From contig CAXASK010002026.1 in the NCBI GenBank assembly GCA_963971535.1, positions 478,764 to 542,763 on the forward strand: a stretch of 64,000 nt of DNA. The letters run 5' to 3'. Below are positions 61,201 through 64,000 of this stretch, piece by piece (the first letter of the stretch is position 1; each line of letters opens with the position of its first letter). Source of the stretch: Notolepis coatsorum (Eukaryota > Chordata > Actinopteri > Aulopiformes > Paralepididae). The notes beneath the pieces were generated by a model. That model saw only the letters and a program-made list of their open reading frames with translations, was not told the DNA's origin and ran no database searches. Position numbers and translations under genes: made by a program.

Positions 61201-61220
61201 AGATTGTACGGAGGTCATAG
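33312..61220 (+). CDS. cdhr1: cdhr1 (photoreceptor cadherin / protocadherin-21), partial 3' gene of seven exons
   Basis: CDHR1 is a six-repeat cadherin of the photoreceptor outer-segment base, needed for disc formation and photoreceptor survival (family knowledge). Exons seen: 33312-33518, 38670-38822, 40045-40209, 41183-41250, 54423-54651, 56119-56373 and 61026-61220. All introns are GT-AG; all junctions are phase 0 except exon 4/5, which splits a Leu codon. Joined, they give about 423 residues: the end of one cadherin repeat (DLNNNPPTF), then repeats closed by [21 protein letters not shown] and DITEA, then a hydrophobic membrane segment. The order matches the remembered CDHR1 protein ([43 protein letters not shown]). 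Exons are GC-rich with strong G/C third positions, unlike the AT-rich introns. The start and first repeats are not in the window; the cytoplasmic tail is missing or cut by an early stop. The cdhr1a/cdhr1b paralogue is unresolved. Confidence 0.9.
33525..33765 (+). repeat. Interspersed repeat in cdhr1 intron, inverted partner of 55120-55440
   Basis: Contains ctattttattgcactgcact, aggtggcctgttgggatgtt and cctaatgtgaaaaactgtga. The reverse complement lies at 55120-55440, where a further element interrupts it. Confidence 0.75.
33766..34249. other. Intron, with short duplicated flank next to minisatellite A
   Basis: Two attattattctgacacaatg copies near 33760-33830. gtaacctgttatta occurs at about 34188 and 34240. 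A segment tgtctcctctgtcgtactgt (34207) recurs after the array at about 35485. Confidence 0.6.
34250..35473. mobile_element. TTAA-bounded 30-bp minisatellite element, copy 2 (about 41 units)
   Basis: Starts TTAACCCTTTCACTACC with two inverted units, flips orientation at ggttaaccgt, then runs as TTAACCGTCTGTAGTGTGG-type units to a final GGTAGTGAAAGGG TTAA. Each unit carries its own TTAA. Units vary mainly at the cc/cat/ctt-gtctg position and by losing one G. Confidence 0.85.
35474..35969. other. Intron with (AAC)n microsatellite at 35608-35649
   Basis: About 14 CAA units. Otherwise nothing recognised. Confidence 0.6.
35970..36455 (+). mobile_element. tRNA-derived SINE
   Basis: The head has an A-box-like tggtgcagtgggc and a B-box gttcgatcccagc about 40-50 bp later, the internal RNA polymerase III promoter layout. 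It ends in an A-rich tract (36438-36452). Confidence 0.7.
36517..37948. repeat. Minisatellite D (46-bp unit, about 31 copies)
   Basis: Unit: gggctcttggtctgtctccc, tgcccccgatacgagag, agtgagagt. Copies are very uniform; variants are gggtgctc for gtgggctc and one C lost. 46 is not a multiple of three, so all three frames cycle and a 496-codon minus frame stays open; it is not a gene. Confidence 0.97.
37949..38535. repeat. LINE-tail-like AT-rich DNA in cdhr1 intron
   Basis: GAAT repeats (38003-38040), AAAC runs and gaagccgaaggcttatagag, a motif of LINE 3' tails. No gene. Confidence 0.5.
38670..38822 (+). CDS. cdhr1: cdhr1 exon 2 (EC4)
   Basis: 153 bp, 51 codons, phase 0. The acceptor follows a C-rich tract (ccccggcag) and the donor is AAG|gtgggt. 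It encodes [28 protein letters not shown] and [12 protein letters not shown]. It continues exon 1 directly (NDSDQ joined to GANAKF), as in the known CDHR1 protein. Confidence 0.93.
38823..39447. other. cdhr1 intron 2, first part
   Basis: caaagtcaaagtcaaagtca (38884-38905) marks a LINE-tail end. Nothing else recognised. Confidence 0.5.
39448..39562. repeat. Degenerate interstitial telomere-like repeat
   Basis: GGTTAGGGTTAG followed by many CCCTAA or AACCCTAACC units with point changes. Confidence 0.8.
39644..39892 (+). mobile_element. tRNA-derived SINE with 16-bp target duplication
   Basis: The head ccagtagctcaccacgt (A-box region) and the B-box gttcgaatcccg are tRNA-like. It ends in an A-run. 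AATAATGATATTCATG occurs at 39628-39643 and 39893-39908, a perfect target-site duplication. Confidence 0.88.
40045..40209 (+). CDS. cdhr1: cdhr1 exon 3 (EC4/EC5 boundary)
   Basis: 165 bp, 55 codons, phase 0; acceptor ctccctcag, donor ACG|gtgagc. It begins [17 protein letters not shown] and contains the calcium-binding linker [11 protein letters not shown], followed by [21 protein letters not shown] hAT-type MITE starts 41 bp after the donor. Confidence 0.93.
40251..40525. mobile_element. hAT-type MITE (TAGGGATGTCCGATATT family), copy 1
   Basis: Ends TAGGGATGTCCGATATT and (reverse) TAGGGATGCTCGATATT. The interior is dense in ATATCGG. ccaaatatatatat flanks both sides. It starts 41 bp after the exon 3 donor. 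Confidence 0.82.
40526..41182 (-). mobile_element. Poly-G tract and 5'-truncated LINE tail
   Basis: G-run at about 40758-40781. (TAA)n at 40808-40843 opens the minus-strand LINE 3' end. The minus frame near 41060-41010 reads [15 protein letters not shown], an RT C-terminal motif. Confidence 0.6.
41183..41250 (+). CDS. cdhr1: cdhr1 exon 4 (EC5)
   Basis: A short 68-bp exon, phase 0 at its start and ending two bases into a Leu codon; acceptor gtccacag, donor CT|gtgagt. It encodes [22 protein letters not shown], a cadherin DPDSG calcium motif and strand. It is too short to find as a long open frame; it was located by its splice sites and by the required protein continuity between exons 3 and 5. 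Confidence 0.9.
41386..42558. repeat. Minisatellite E (28-bp unit, about 42 copies)
   Basis: Unit: atccctcctagttacacaca, gtcctcat. Variants: gtgacac, cacatcc and one cacacaca expansion. It starts 135 bp after the exon 4 donor. Confidence 0.97.
42559..43269. repeat. Unassigned interspersed repeat DNA
   Basis: ggaaaggaatcccaacctga and cataagagcaaaatgg near 42945-42995 recur in altered form at 59745-59800. tgatatgattatgtga is repeated at about 43020-43065. Confidence 0.4.
43293..43799. mobile_element. TTAA-bounded 30-bp minisatellite element, copy 3
   Basis: TTAACCCTTTCACTACC with one inverted unit, then about 16 forward units, ending GTAGTGAAAGGG TTAA. It inserted at the actagttTTAA site that is intact at about 11922 in the other fold-back copy. 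Confidence 0.8.
43815..44665 (+). repeat. Minisatellite B, 45-bp short-unit array (about 19 copies)
   Basis: cagacccatgttactgacca units of 45 bp with CTCTATATC and CTCTGTATC types in irregular order, unlike the regular alternation at 12236-12640. Confidence 0.97.
44791..45018 (+). other. Unrecognised 75-codon open stretch in a cdhr1 intron
   Basis: No start except a late Met. The frame reads [20 protein letters not shown], then [18 protein letters not shown] and [19 protein letters not shown] before TAA. Composition is protein-like and not low-complexity. I do not recognise the family. It could be a transposon or retrocopy scrap, or chance. Confidence 0.2.
45019..45925. other. Unassigned intron sequence
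   Basis: agcagggccggactggg to caggccactttttaagcggg (about 45220-45300) looks like an interspersed element start. No TIR or duplication established. No gene. Confidence 0.4.
45926..46455. mobile_element. hAT-type MITE with 8-bp target duplication
   Basis: Ends CAGGGGTTCCCAAACTTT and (reverse) CAGTGGTTCCCAAAGT. GTCTAGCC flanks both sides (45918-45925, 46456-46463). Non-coding interior. Confidence 0.9.
46456..47574 (+). repeat. AT-rich DNA and LINE 3' tails
   Basis: 46823-46905 (GATAA repeats, ttcctttattgctccccttg) and 47045-47270 (tacatctgattagcactatt, acaatacatttgaatct) are LINE tails. The latter is the uninterrupted counterpart of 27490-28135. Confidence 0.6.
47575..47710 (+). mobile_element. 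MITE-like repeat, partner of 26570-26735
   Basis: gtctggcatcaatggtttcc, aacctttatttaatggttaa and aaaggtaatttactgta match the 26.6-kb copy in reverse. Confidence 0.65.
47711..49199. other. Unassigned repeat-like sequence
   Basis: 48382-48425 is a LINE-tail fragment shared with 862-905. gcgggtcaatgttgacccgg (48658) and cacatacgggttaatg (49195) resemble ends of a TTAA-type element but do not pair convincingly. Confidence 0.35.
49200..49775. mobile_element. MITE-like region ending in AAAGTGTTACC, with an internal duplication
   Basis: gcacacaatagcatctgcaa and gtcttaacaaatcatttgtt occur at about 49240-49305 and again at 49390-49460, a tandem-like 167-bp-spaced pair. The right end attataaagtgttacc is typical of a fish TIR family. 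The left end was not found. Confidence 0.45.
49776..50136. other. Unassigned intron sequence
   Basis: Nothing recognised. Confidence 0.4.
50137..50290 (-). repeat. Dispersed (TGAT)n LINE-tail repeat
   Basis: (TGAT)n then aaaactttattaacagattg and ttaaggggatgcagacc. Best match to the copy inside the LTR element. Confidence 0.75.
50435..50560. repeat. G-rich tract
   Basis: GGTTGGGTGGGGGG-type runs including an 18-20 G stretch near 50482. Capable of forming G-quadruplex (inference). Confidence 0.85.
50740..51090 (+). other. Unrecognised 116-codon open frame
   Basis: Starts in a TTTG repeat, so the N-terminus is not credible. The middle ([36 protein letters not shown]) looks less random than other frames nearby. 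No family recognised. Probably transposon-derived or chance. Confidence 0.15.
51091..51905 (+). repeat. Unassigned sequence and two LINE 3' tails
   Basis: 51367-51415 (ttcctttattgatccccttg) and 51750-51905 (ttcttgactgtgcagcccat, ending in TTTGA repeats) are LINE tails. Confidence 0.55.
52018..52707. mobile_element. hAT-type MITE with 8-bp target duplication
   Basis: Ends TAAGGCTGTCAAA and (reverse) TAGTGCTGTCAAAC. CTTTTAAC flanks at 52010-52017 and 52708-52715. The interior includes an A/T homopolymer palindrome (52102-52140) and a (GT)n microsatellite (52199-52263). Confidence 0.88.
52716..52959. other. Unassigned intron sequence
   Basis: Nothing recognised. Confidence 0.4.
52960..54297. 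repeat. Minisatellite F (about 136-bp unit, about 10 copies)
   Basis: Unit includes ttgaaccgtttgtcgtagag, acttgcgggttgtgtcattg, tactcagtagggatgtcctc and ggccacaccccctttgtgta. Later units (from about 53830) are shorter, about 118-121 bp, lacking the duplicated ggccacaccccctt part. It ends 125 bp before exon 5. Confidence 0.95.
54423..54651 (+). CDS. cdhr1: cdhr1 exon 5 (EC5/EC6 boundary)
   Basis: 229 bp. The first base completes the Leu codon from exon 4, then [38 protein letters not shown], the linker [10 protein letters not shown], and [11 protein letters not shown] before the donor CAG|gtgtgt. The acceptor is cctttatag. The 136-bp minisatellite ends about 125 bp upstream, and an L2-type LINE tail begins about 40 bp downstream. 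Confidence 0.93.
54690..55017 (+). mobile_element. L2-type LINE 3' tail, copy 2
   Basis: Collinear with 5935-6285 (aagaagggagatcccccctt, gtttaaagaagacgtgtccg), ending in ATTTTATTTTTATTTGATT. It lies about 40 bp after the exon 5 donor. Confidence 0.75.
55018..55470 (-). repeat. LINE tail and inverted copy of the 33.5-kb repeat, with an insertion
   Basis: 55120-55190 and 55288-55440 together are the reverse complement of 33525-33765. Between them, 55191-55287 (caagtcaagtcagttttatg...) interrupts a sequence that is continuous at 33696. The insert itself looks like a short LINE/SINE tail. Confidence 0.7.
55611..55650 (-). repeat. Solitary partial unit of minisatellite B
   Basis: ggtctcccagtccctcctgc then tctgcagtaaacag matches one unit of the 11-kb antisense array. 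The nearest array is 11 kb away. Confidence 0.8.
55775..56058. mobile_element. TAGGGATGTCCGATATT-family MITE, copy 2, left end missing
   Basis: ATATCGG/CCGATATC-rich with the right end atatcggacatcccta. Same orientation as 56484-56863, opposite to 40251-40525. Ends 60 bp before exon 6. Confidence 0.75.
56119..56373 (+). CDS. cdhr1: cdhr1 exon 6 (EC6, juxtamembrane)
   Basis: 255 bp, 85 codons, phase 0; acceptor ccgcgcag, donor GCG|gtgagt. It encodes [33 protein letters not shown], an N-glycosylation sequon in [22 protein letters not shown] and IVKIDITEA. Two related MITEs flank it, one ending 60 bp upstream and one starting 110 bp downstream. Confidence 0.93.
56484..56863. mobile_element. TAGGGATGTCCGATATT-family MITE, copy 3, with 8-bp duplication
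   Basis: Ends TAGGGATGCTCGATATT and (reverse) TAGGGATGTCCGATATT. ATTTTTAT flanks at 56476-56483 and 56864-56871. Confirms hAT-style insertion for the family. Confidence 0.9.
56876..57125 (-). mobile_element. tRNA-derived SINE (minus)
   Basis: Read in reverse: an A-box-like gtggctcaaggag, a B-box ggttcgattcccg, cttgagcaagacacttaa, and a tail with aaagcgctttggataaaagc. Paired with an inverted copy 100 bp further on. Confidence 0.75.
57225..57485 (+). mobile_element. tRNA-derived SINE (plus), older copy
   Basis: The same family: ggaggttcccggtttgattc, cttgagcaagacacttaact, tail aaagcgatttcggataaaag. The two copies form an inverted pair. Confidence 0.75.
57486..58165. other. Unassigned intron sequence
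   Basis: No gene, element end or tandem repeat recognised. Confidence 0.4.
58166..59585. repeat. Minisatellite G (29-bp unit), interrupted by a LINE
   Basis: Unit: tatgataatatgtctatact, actacctac. Variants: tatgttaat, tatgctaat and loss of one act triplet. The array is split by 58343-58720. Confidence 0.96.
58343..58720 (-). mobile_element. 5'-truncated LINE inserted in minisatellite G
   Basis: The + strand begins tttgatttgattttatttta (inverted tail), then agggatccccattagctgg. The minus frame near 58720-58600 reads [26 protein letters not shown], an RT C-terminus. TATGAT-like sequence is at both edges, but in this array that is weak evidence of duplication. Confidence 0.75.
59586..59944 (-). 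repeat. L2 3'-tail fragment and unassigned sequence
   Basis: 59690-59740 (aagtcgctttggataaaagc, gaatgactaaatgtaaa) is a short L2 tail. The remainder includes ccaacctgagcatgacacaa, shared with 42.95 kb. Confidence 0.55.
59945..60872. mobile_element. MITE with TAGGGTTGGGTACCG ends, carrying a nested MITE
   Basis: Ends TAGGGTTGGGTACCG and (reverse) TAGGGATGGGTACCG, with GGTACC-rich subterminal DNA. No clear target duplication found. Contains 60140-60515. Confidence 0.75.
60140..60515. mobile_element. Nested MITE with TACCGTAATTTTCG ends
   Basis: TACCGTAATTTTCGGAC and (reverse) TACCGTAATTTTCGCAC TIRs; GCGGCTTATA repeats at both subterminal regions. Inserted in an AT-rich part of the outer element. 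Confidence 0.82.
61026..61220 (+). CDS. cdhr1: cdhr1 transmembrane exon, ending in an early stop
   Basis: The acceptor gttctcag is followed in phase 0 by [17 protein letters not shown], then about 24 hydrophobic residues ([23 protein letters not shown]), then the basic stop-transfer region [20 protein letters not shown] and a TAG at 61218-61220. Known CDHR1 proteins have a long cytoplasmic tail after a similar basic stretch. Two alternatives to a true stop exist: a weak donor AG|gtcata at 61214, or a one-base frameshift, since the next frame reads [12 protein letters not shown], similar in composition to the known tail. A 21-bp tandem repeat follows from about 61265. Confidence 0.75.
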   Translation, partial: VRSRFVSYFLGLKKRPGAVFGICLTLVSLAVSLTVFISTVVYWHSVKRSRVQPQGKIRKIVRRS

Positions 61221-61264
61221 ACGGAGCGCGCCCTCGAGACCCTCGACCCCCGCAGTCCTGTCGC

Positions 61265-61618
61265 TTGCTCTGCACTACAAAGAGACTTATTATTATTACA
61301 AAGAGACGTATTATTATTACAAAGAGACTTATTATTATTACAAAGAGACTTATTATTATTACAAAGAGACGTATTATTATTACAAAGAGACGTATTATTA
61401 TTACAGAGAGACTTATTATTATTACTACAGAGAGACTTATTATTATTACAAAGAGACTTATTATTATTACAAAGAGACGTATTATTATTACAAAGAGACG
61501 TATTATTATTACAAAGAGACTTAGACACTTATTATTATTACAAAGAGACTTATTATTATTACAAAGAGACTTATTATTATTACAAAGAGACGTATTATTA
61601 TTACAAAGAGACTCATTG
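61265..61618. repeat. Minisatellite H (21-bp unit, about 17 copies)
   Basis: acttattattattacaaaga g units with acgt/actt alternation. 21 divides by three, giving open heptad frames (KETYYYY and others). It begins about 45 bp after the cdhr1 stop. Confidence 0.96.
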
Positions 61619-61660
61619 TATTTAGGTTTGGCTGTAAAGGAGCACAGTAGAAACTCAGCG

Positions 61661-61803
61661 TTAACCCTTTCACTACCACTCTACCAAAGAGTTAACCCTT
61701 TCACTACCACACTACAGAAGGTTAACCCTTTCACTACCACACTACCAAAGGGTTAACCCTTTCACTACCACACTACAGACGGTTAACCGTCTGTAGTGTG
61801 GTA
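61661..61803. mobile_element. TTAA-bounded 30-bp minisatellite element, copy 4, mostly inverted units
   Basis: Four units in the TTAACCCTTTCACTACC direction, then a turn at gacggttaaccgtc and part of one forward unit, ending gtagtgtggta without the closing TTAA. The turn is a near-perfect palindrome. Confidence 0.75.
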
Positions 61804-61847
61804 AGAACGTATCGTTGTCAATTATTTGGTTTACTTTTGTAATCATA

Positions 61848-61874
<27 letters not shown>
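61848..61874. repeat. (CA)n microsatellite
   Basis: A short ACACAC run. Confidence 0.9.
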
Positions 61875-61878
<4 letters not shown>

Positions 61879-61925
61879 CAAAAGACAACAATGAAAAATA
61901 CAATAACCAAATCTGCTTTGTAATT

Positions 61926-62505
61926 TTAAAGGGGAATGCCACTAGTTTTTAAGAATTTGACACACGTTCTTTCTGCGCCCCGCATGGGACGGTTCAGTGA
62001 GTATTTGTGAGCATGCACCGCTCTCTCCTACAGCTCGAGAACTCTAAATAAATCAATCAGCGGTGTCACTGGGATGTCAAGTCTGGGGCTGCTCCATAGA
62101 AAATTAATGGGACTCTAATTTTATGAAGCCATAATATGAGCTCTCACACCCAAATAAGATTTCTATTGGGTTTTATTTTACGAGTCTATTATTTAAGTCT
62201 ATATACTCTAACATCGCTAGATGGTCTGAACCCTAATTAAAAGCTAATTTGGCTGTAAGAGCTCACACAAACATTTCATGGCTTCATAAAATCGGAGTCC
62301 CATTCATTGTCTGTGGAGCGGTCCTCGATTTGACATCCCATAGTGACATCACTGATGGAGGTTTCCCTCTCTGATTCCTAGTTTTAGGGGTGGAACTTAT
62401 TCACAAATACTGACCAAACTGTCCCGGGGCATGGGAAGAACATTTACGTTTACATTACAAGAACATGTGTGAATTCTTAAAACCGGTGGCATTTTCCCTT
62501 TAAAT
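61926..62505. mobile_element. MITE with long TIRs and TTTAAAGGG ends
   Basis: Left TTTAAAGGGGAATGCCAC; right (reverse) TTTAAAGGGAAAATGCCAC. Both sides continue as ttttaagaatt and acac-gttctt, giving TIRs of at least 45 bp. A second inner pair is cagtgagtatttgtga / tcacaaatactgacc. No coding. Confidence 0.75.
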
Positions 62506-62692
62506 ATGGATTCACGCCATTTTCATCCTCATTCCATGACGCTGCTTGGTCTCAGCTGTGGGAGGAGCCCGAGTCAGCCCTTCTGATCTTGTCTTGACCA
62601 AAAAGGAAAAAATGAAAAAACATGAATTATCGTTCCCATAATTCGTTGCCACGAGTACAAGAAAAACAAAACTCCTGGGGGGGCGGGGCGGG

Positions 62693-63880
62693 GGGCCGAA
62701 TTCACAAAGGGATTGCGCGCGGCTTTTTCTGACGCTATGCCGGCGCAAATAGCTCTGAAACACAGGTTGCTATTCAAAAAAGGAAGCGCAACGGGTGAAA
62801 TGCGGTGGTAATTGCGTTTCAATCAGCATTGCGTCTCCGTGCGTCGGTGCAATTTGCGGGGATTTAAATGAGGTAATAATACGGGCCGAACATGTTCCCT
62901 TTTTTATGCAAATGAGCCTCGTCAAAAAACACTCCCAATTCACAAAGGCCGGCGCTAATTGCACCGCACAGTTAAAGCAACGCTATTTACGTCTTCAGAG
63001 ATCTGGTGGTAACTCATCGCATTCATAAAGGGGCATCATTGCCAGCGTCTCGGGTGATCATGGCAGCAGTAATCGTTGCCAGGCGAAGGCATCGTAATGC
63101 CAGGCGTGCTCGCGAAAGAATATTTCTAATGAGAATATCACTTTTTTGATTTAGGCGAGACCGAAATCAACCGGAGACACAGGTTGCCATCTCAAGCAAT
63201 TCTTGATCTACCCGATGAAATCAAGGATGATATTGAGCCAGCCACCCAGAGATCCCATGCAATATTATTTATTATTTAAATATTGTATTCAACTTTGCCA
63301 TGTTGCCACTGACAACATCTGGTTTCCTTGTTAGTGGTAAGACTGGCATTGCATGCTGTTCACCAGTGTGTTGTGATCTGGTGTGAGCCGGAAGACGAGA
63401 GCAAAGTGCCGCGACGTGGAAACATGTGGGTTATTTTGCGCGAGCTCAATAGGACATGACGGACGGATGCAATGACGAAAGATGGTGACAAAAACCAAGG
63501 ATGCAATGTGCCATGAAAATACAAATTAGGCAAGCTCTATACATTACAAAGTAAACAAAATACAACCGAATACAAATGGTGAAAAATACTGTTATGTCTA
63601 TGCCTCATTTCGGGTTTATTTCTTCCCCTTCCCGATATATCGGCCAACACAGCGGCGTCGGGTGCAAACTGCTCCGCGAGCCAACAACCGCGCTGGAGCA
63701 AATCAGGAGCAAATTGCACACCTTATGATGGGGCGTGTTTGCGCTAGCATCTCATCCGCGCAATATCCTTATAGCGAATGGCTCGCAAAAAGACGGAGCA
63801 GATACCTCGCGCAAAAAATCGCGCGCAGTTAAGGGTGCTATTAGCGCCCCGCAATCCATTCTTTTTGTGAATTCGCCTCC
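62693..63880 (+). mobile_element. PIF/Harbinger-type element, deleted and decayed
   Basis: Ends cgaattcacaaagggattgcg and (reverse) gcgaattcacaaaaagaatgg share GAATTCACAAA. Contains the remnant of a Harbinger transposase N-terminus (63060-63280). The 3-bp target duplication could not be fixed. Confidence 0.6.
63060..63280 (+). pseudogene. Harbinger transposase N-terminal remnant, frameshifted
   Basis: Starts MAAVIVARRRHRNARRARER in frame 63060-63149, then a stop. After a shift the next frame gives RHRLPSQAILDLPDEIKD and IEPATQRSHAI. RLP, EIKDDIEP and TQRSHAI are hallmarks of fish HARBI1-like transposases near residues 50-90. The DDE catalytic region is absent. Confidence 0.7.
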
Positions 63881-64000
63881 CTAATCTTATCCCGCCACCA
63901 CAACAACCTCTGAGCCGGAGCGCACACTGTGATATCGGCGGCAGCTCGAGTGTGGATTTGGTGTGCGACCCGTCGGGCAGTCAAACGCTCTCGCGGCCGC
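63881..64000. other. GC-rich end of window, unassigned
   Basis: Ends in a NotI-like gcggccgc. No exon or element recognised. Confidence 0.5.

Overview
The window looks like teleost fish nuclear DNA. It carries GT-AG introns, fish-type L2 and other LINE tails, tRNA-derived SINEs, many hAT-type MITEs with 8-bp target duplications, and very abundant minisatellites. Only one host gene can be supported: the 3' half of a photoreceptor-cadherin gene (cdhr1, formerly protocadherin-21) on the + strand. It has seven exons between 33312 and 61220, all joining in phase, and they encode about 423 residues: the end of one cadherin repeat, three more repeats, and the membrane segment. No 5' exons are visible in the 33 kb upstream. 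The last exon meets an early stop at 61218.

Layout. 1-15 kb is repeat-rich: a TTAA-bounded minisatellite element (375-607), a piggyBac-like relic (1823-2762), an L2 LINE reverse-transcriptase relic (3346-4492, minus), LINE tails, MITEs, microsatellites, and a large fold-back minisatellite element (11063-14883) into which another LINE has inserted. 15059-25995 is a complete LTR retroelement with two 1,491-bp LTRs that look identical, a TGG-type primer-binding site, ATGA target duplications and one gag-like gene with two CCHC knuckles, but no recognisable pol. 26-28.8 kb holds MITEs and an assembly gap (28801-29000). 29.0-33.28 kb is a 36/39-bp minisatellite containing two near-identical hAT copies, and it ends about 30 bp before a cdhr1 exon.

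33.3-61.2 kb is cdhr1. Its introns are packed with unrelated minisatellites (30, 46, 28, 45, 136 and 29 bp units) and TEs; a 21-bp array follows the last exon. 61.2-64 kb holds a fourth TTAA-bounded array, a TIR element with TTTAAAGG ends and a PIF/Harbinger relic with a broken transposase N-terminus.

The most notable pattern is that several minisatellites are not free-standing. The 30-bp repeat begins and ends at TTAA at three of four loci and starts with inverted units, as expected if it grew from piggyBac-like terminal repeats. The 45/67-bp repeat forms the arms of a fold-back element with its own terminal inverted repeats. No database search was possible, so family names rest on recognisable motifs and remembered family features.
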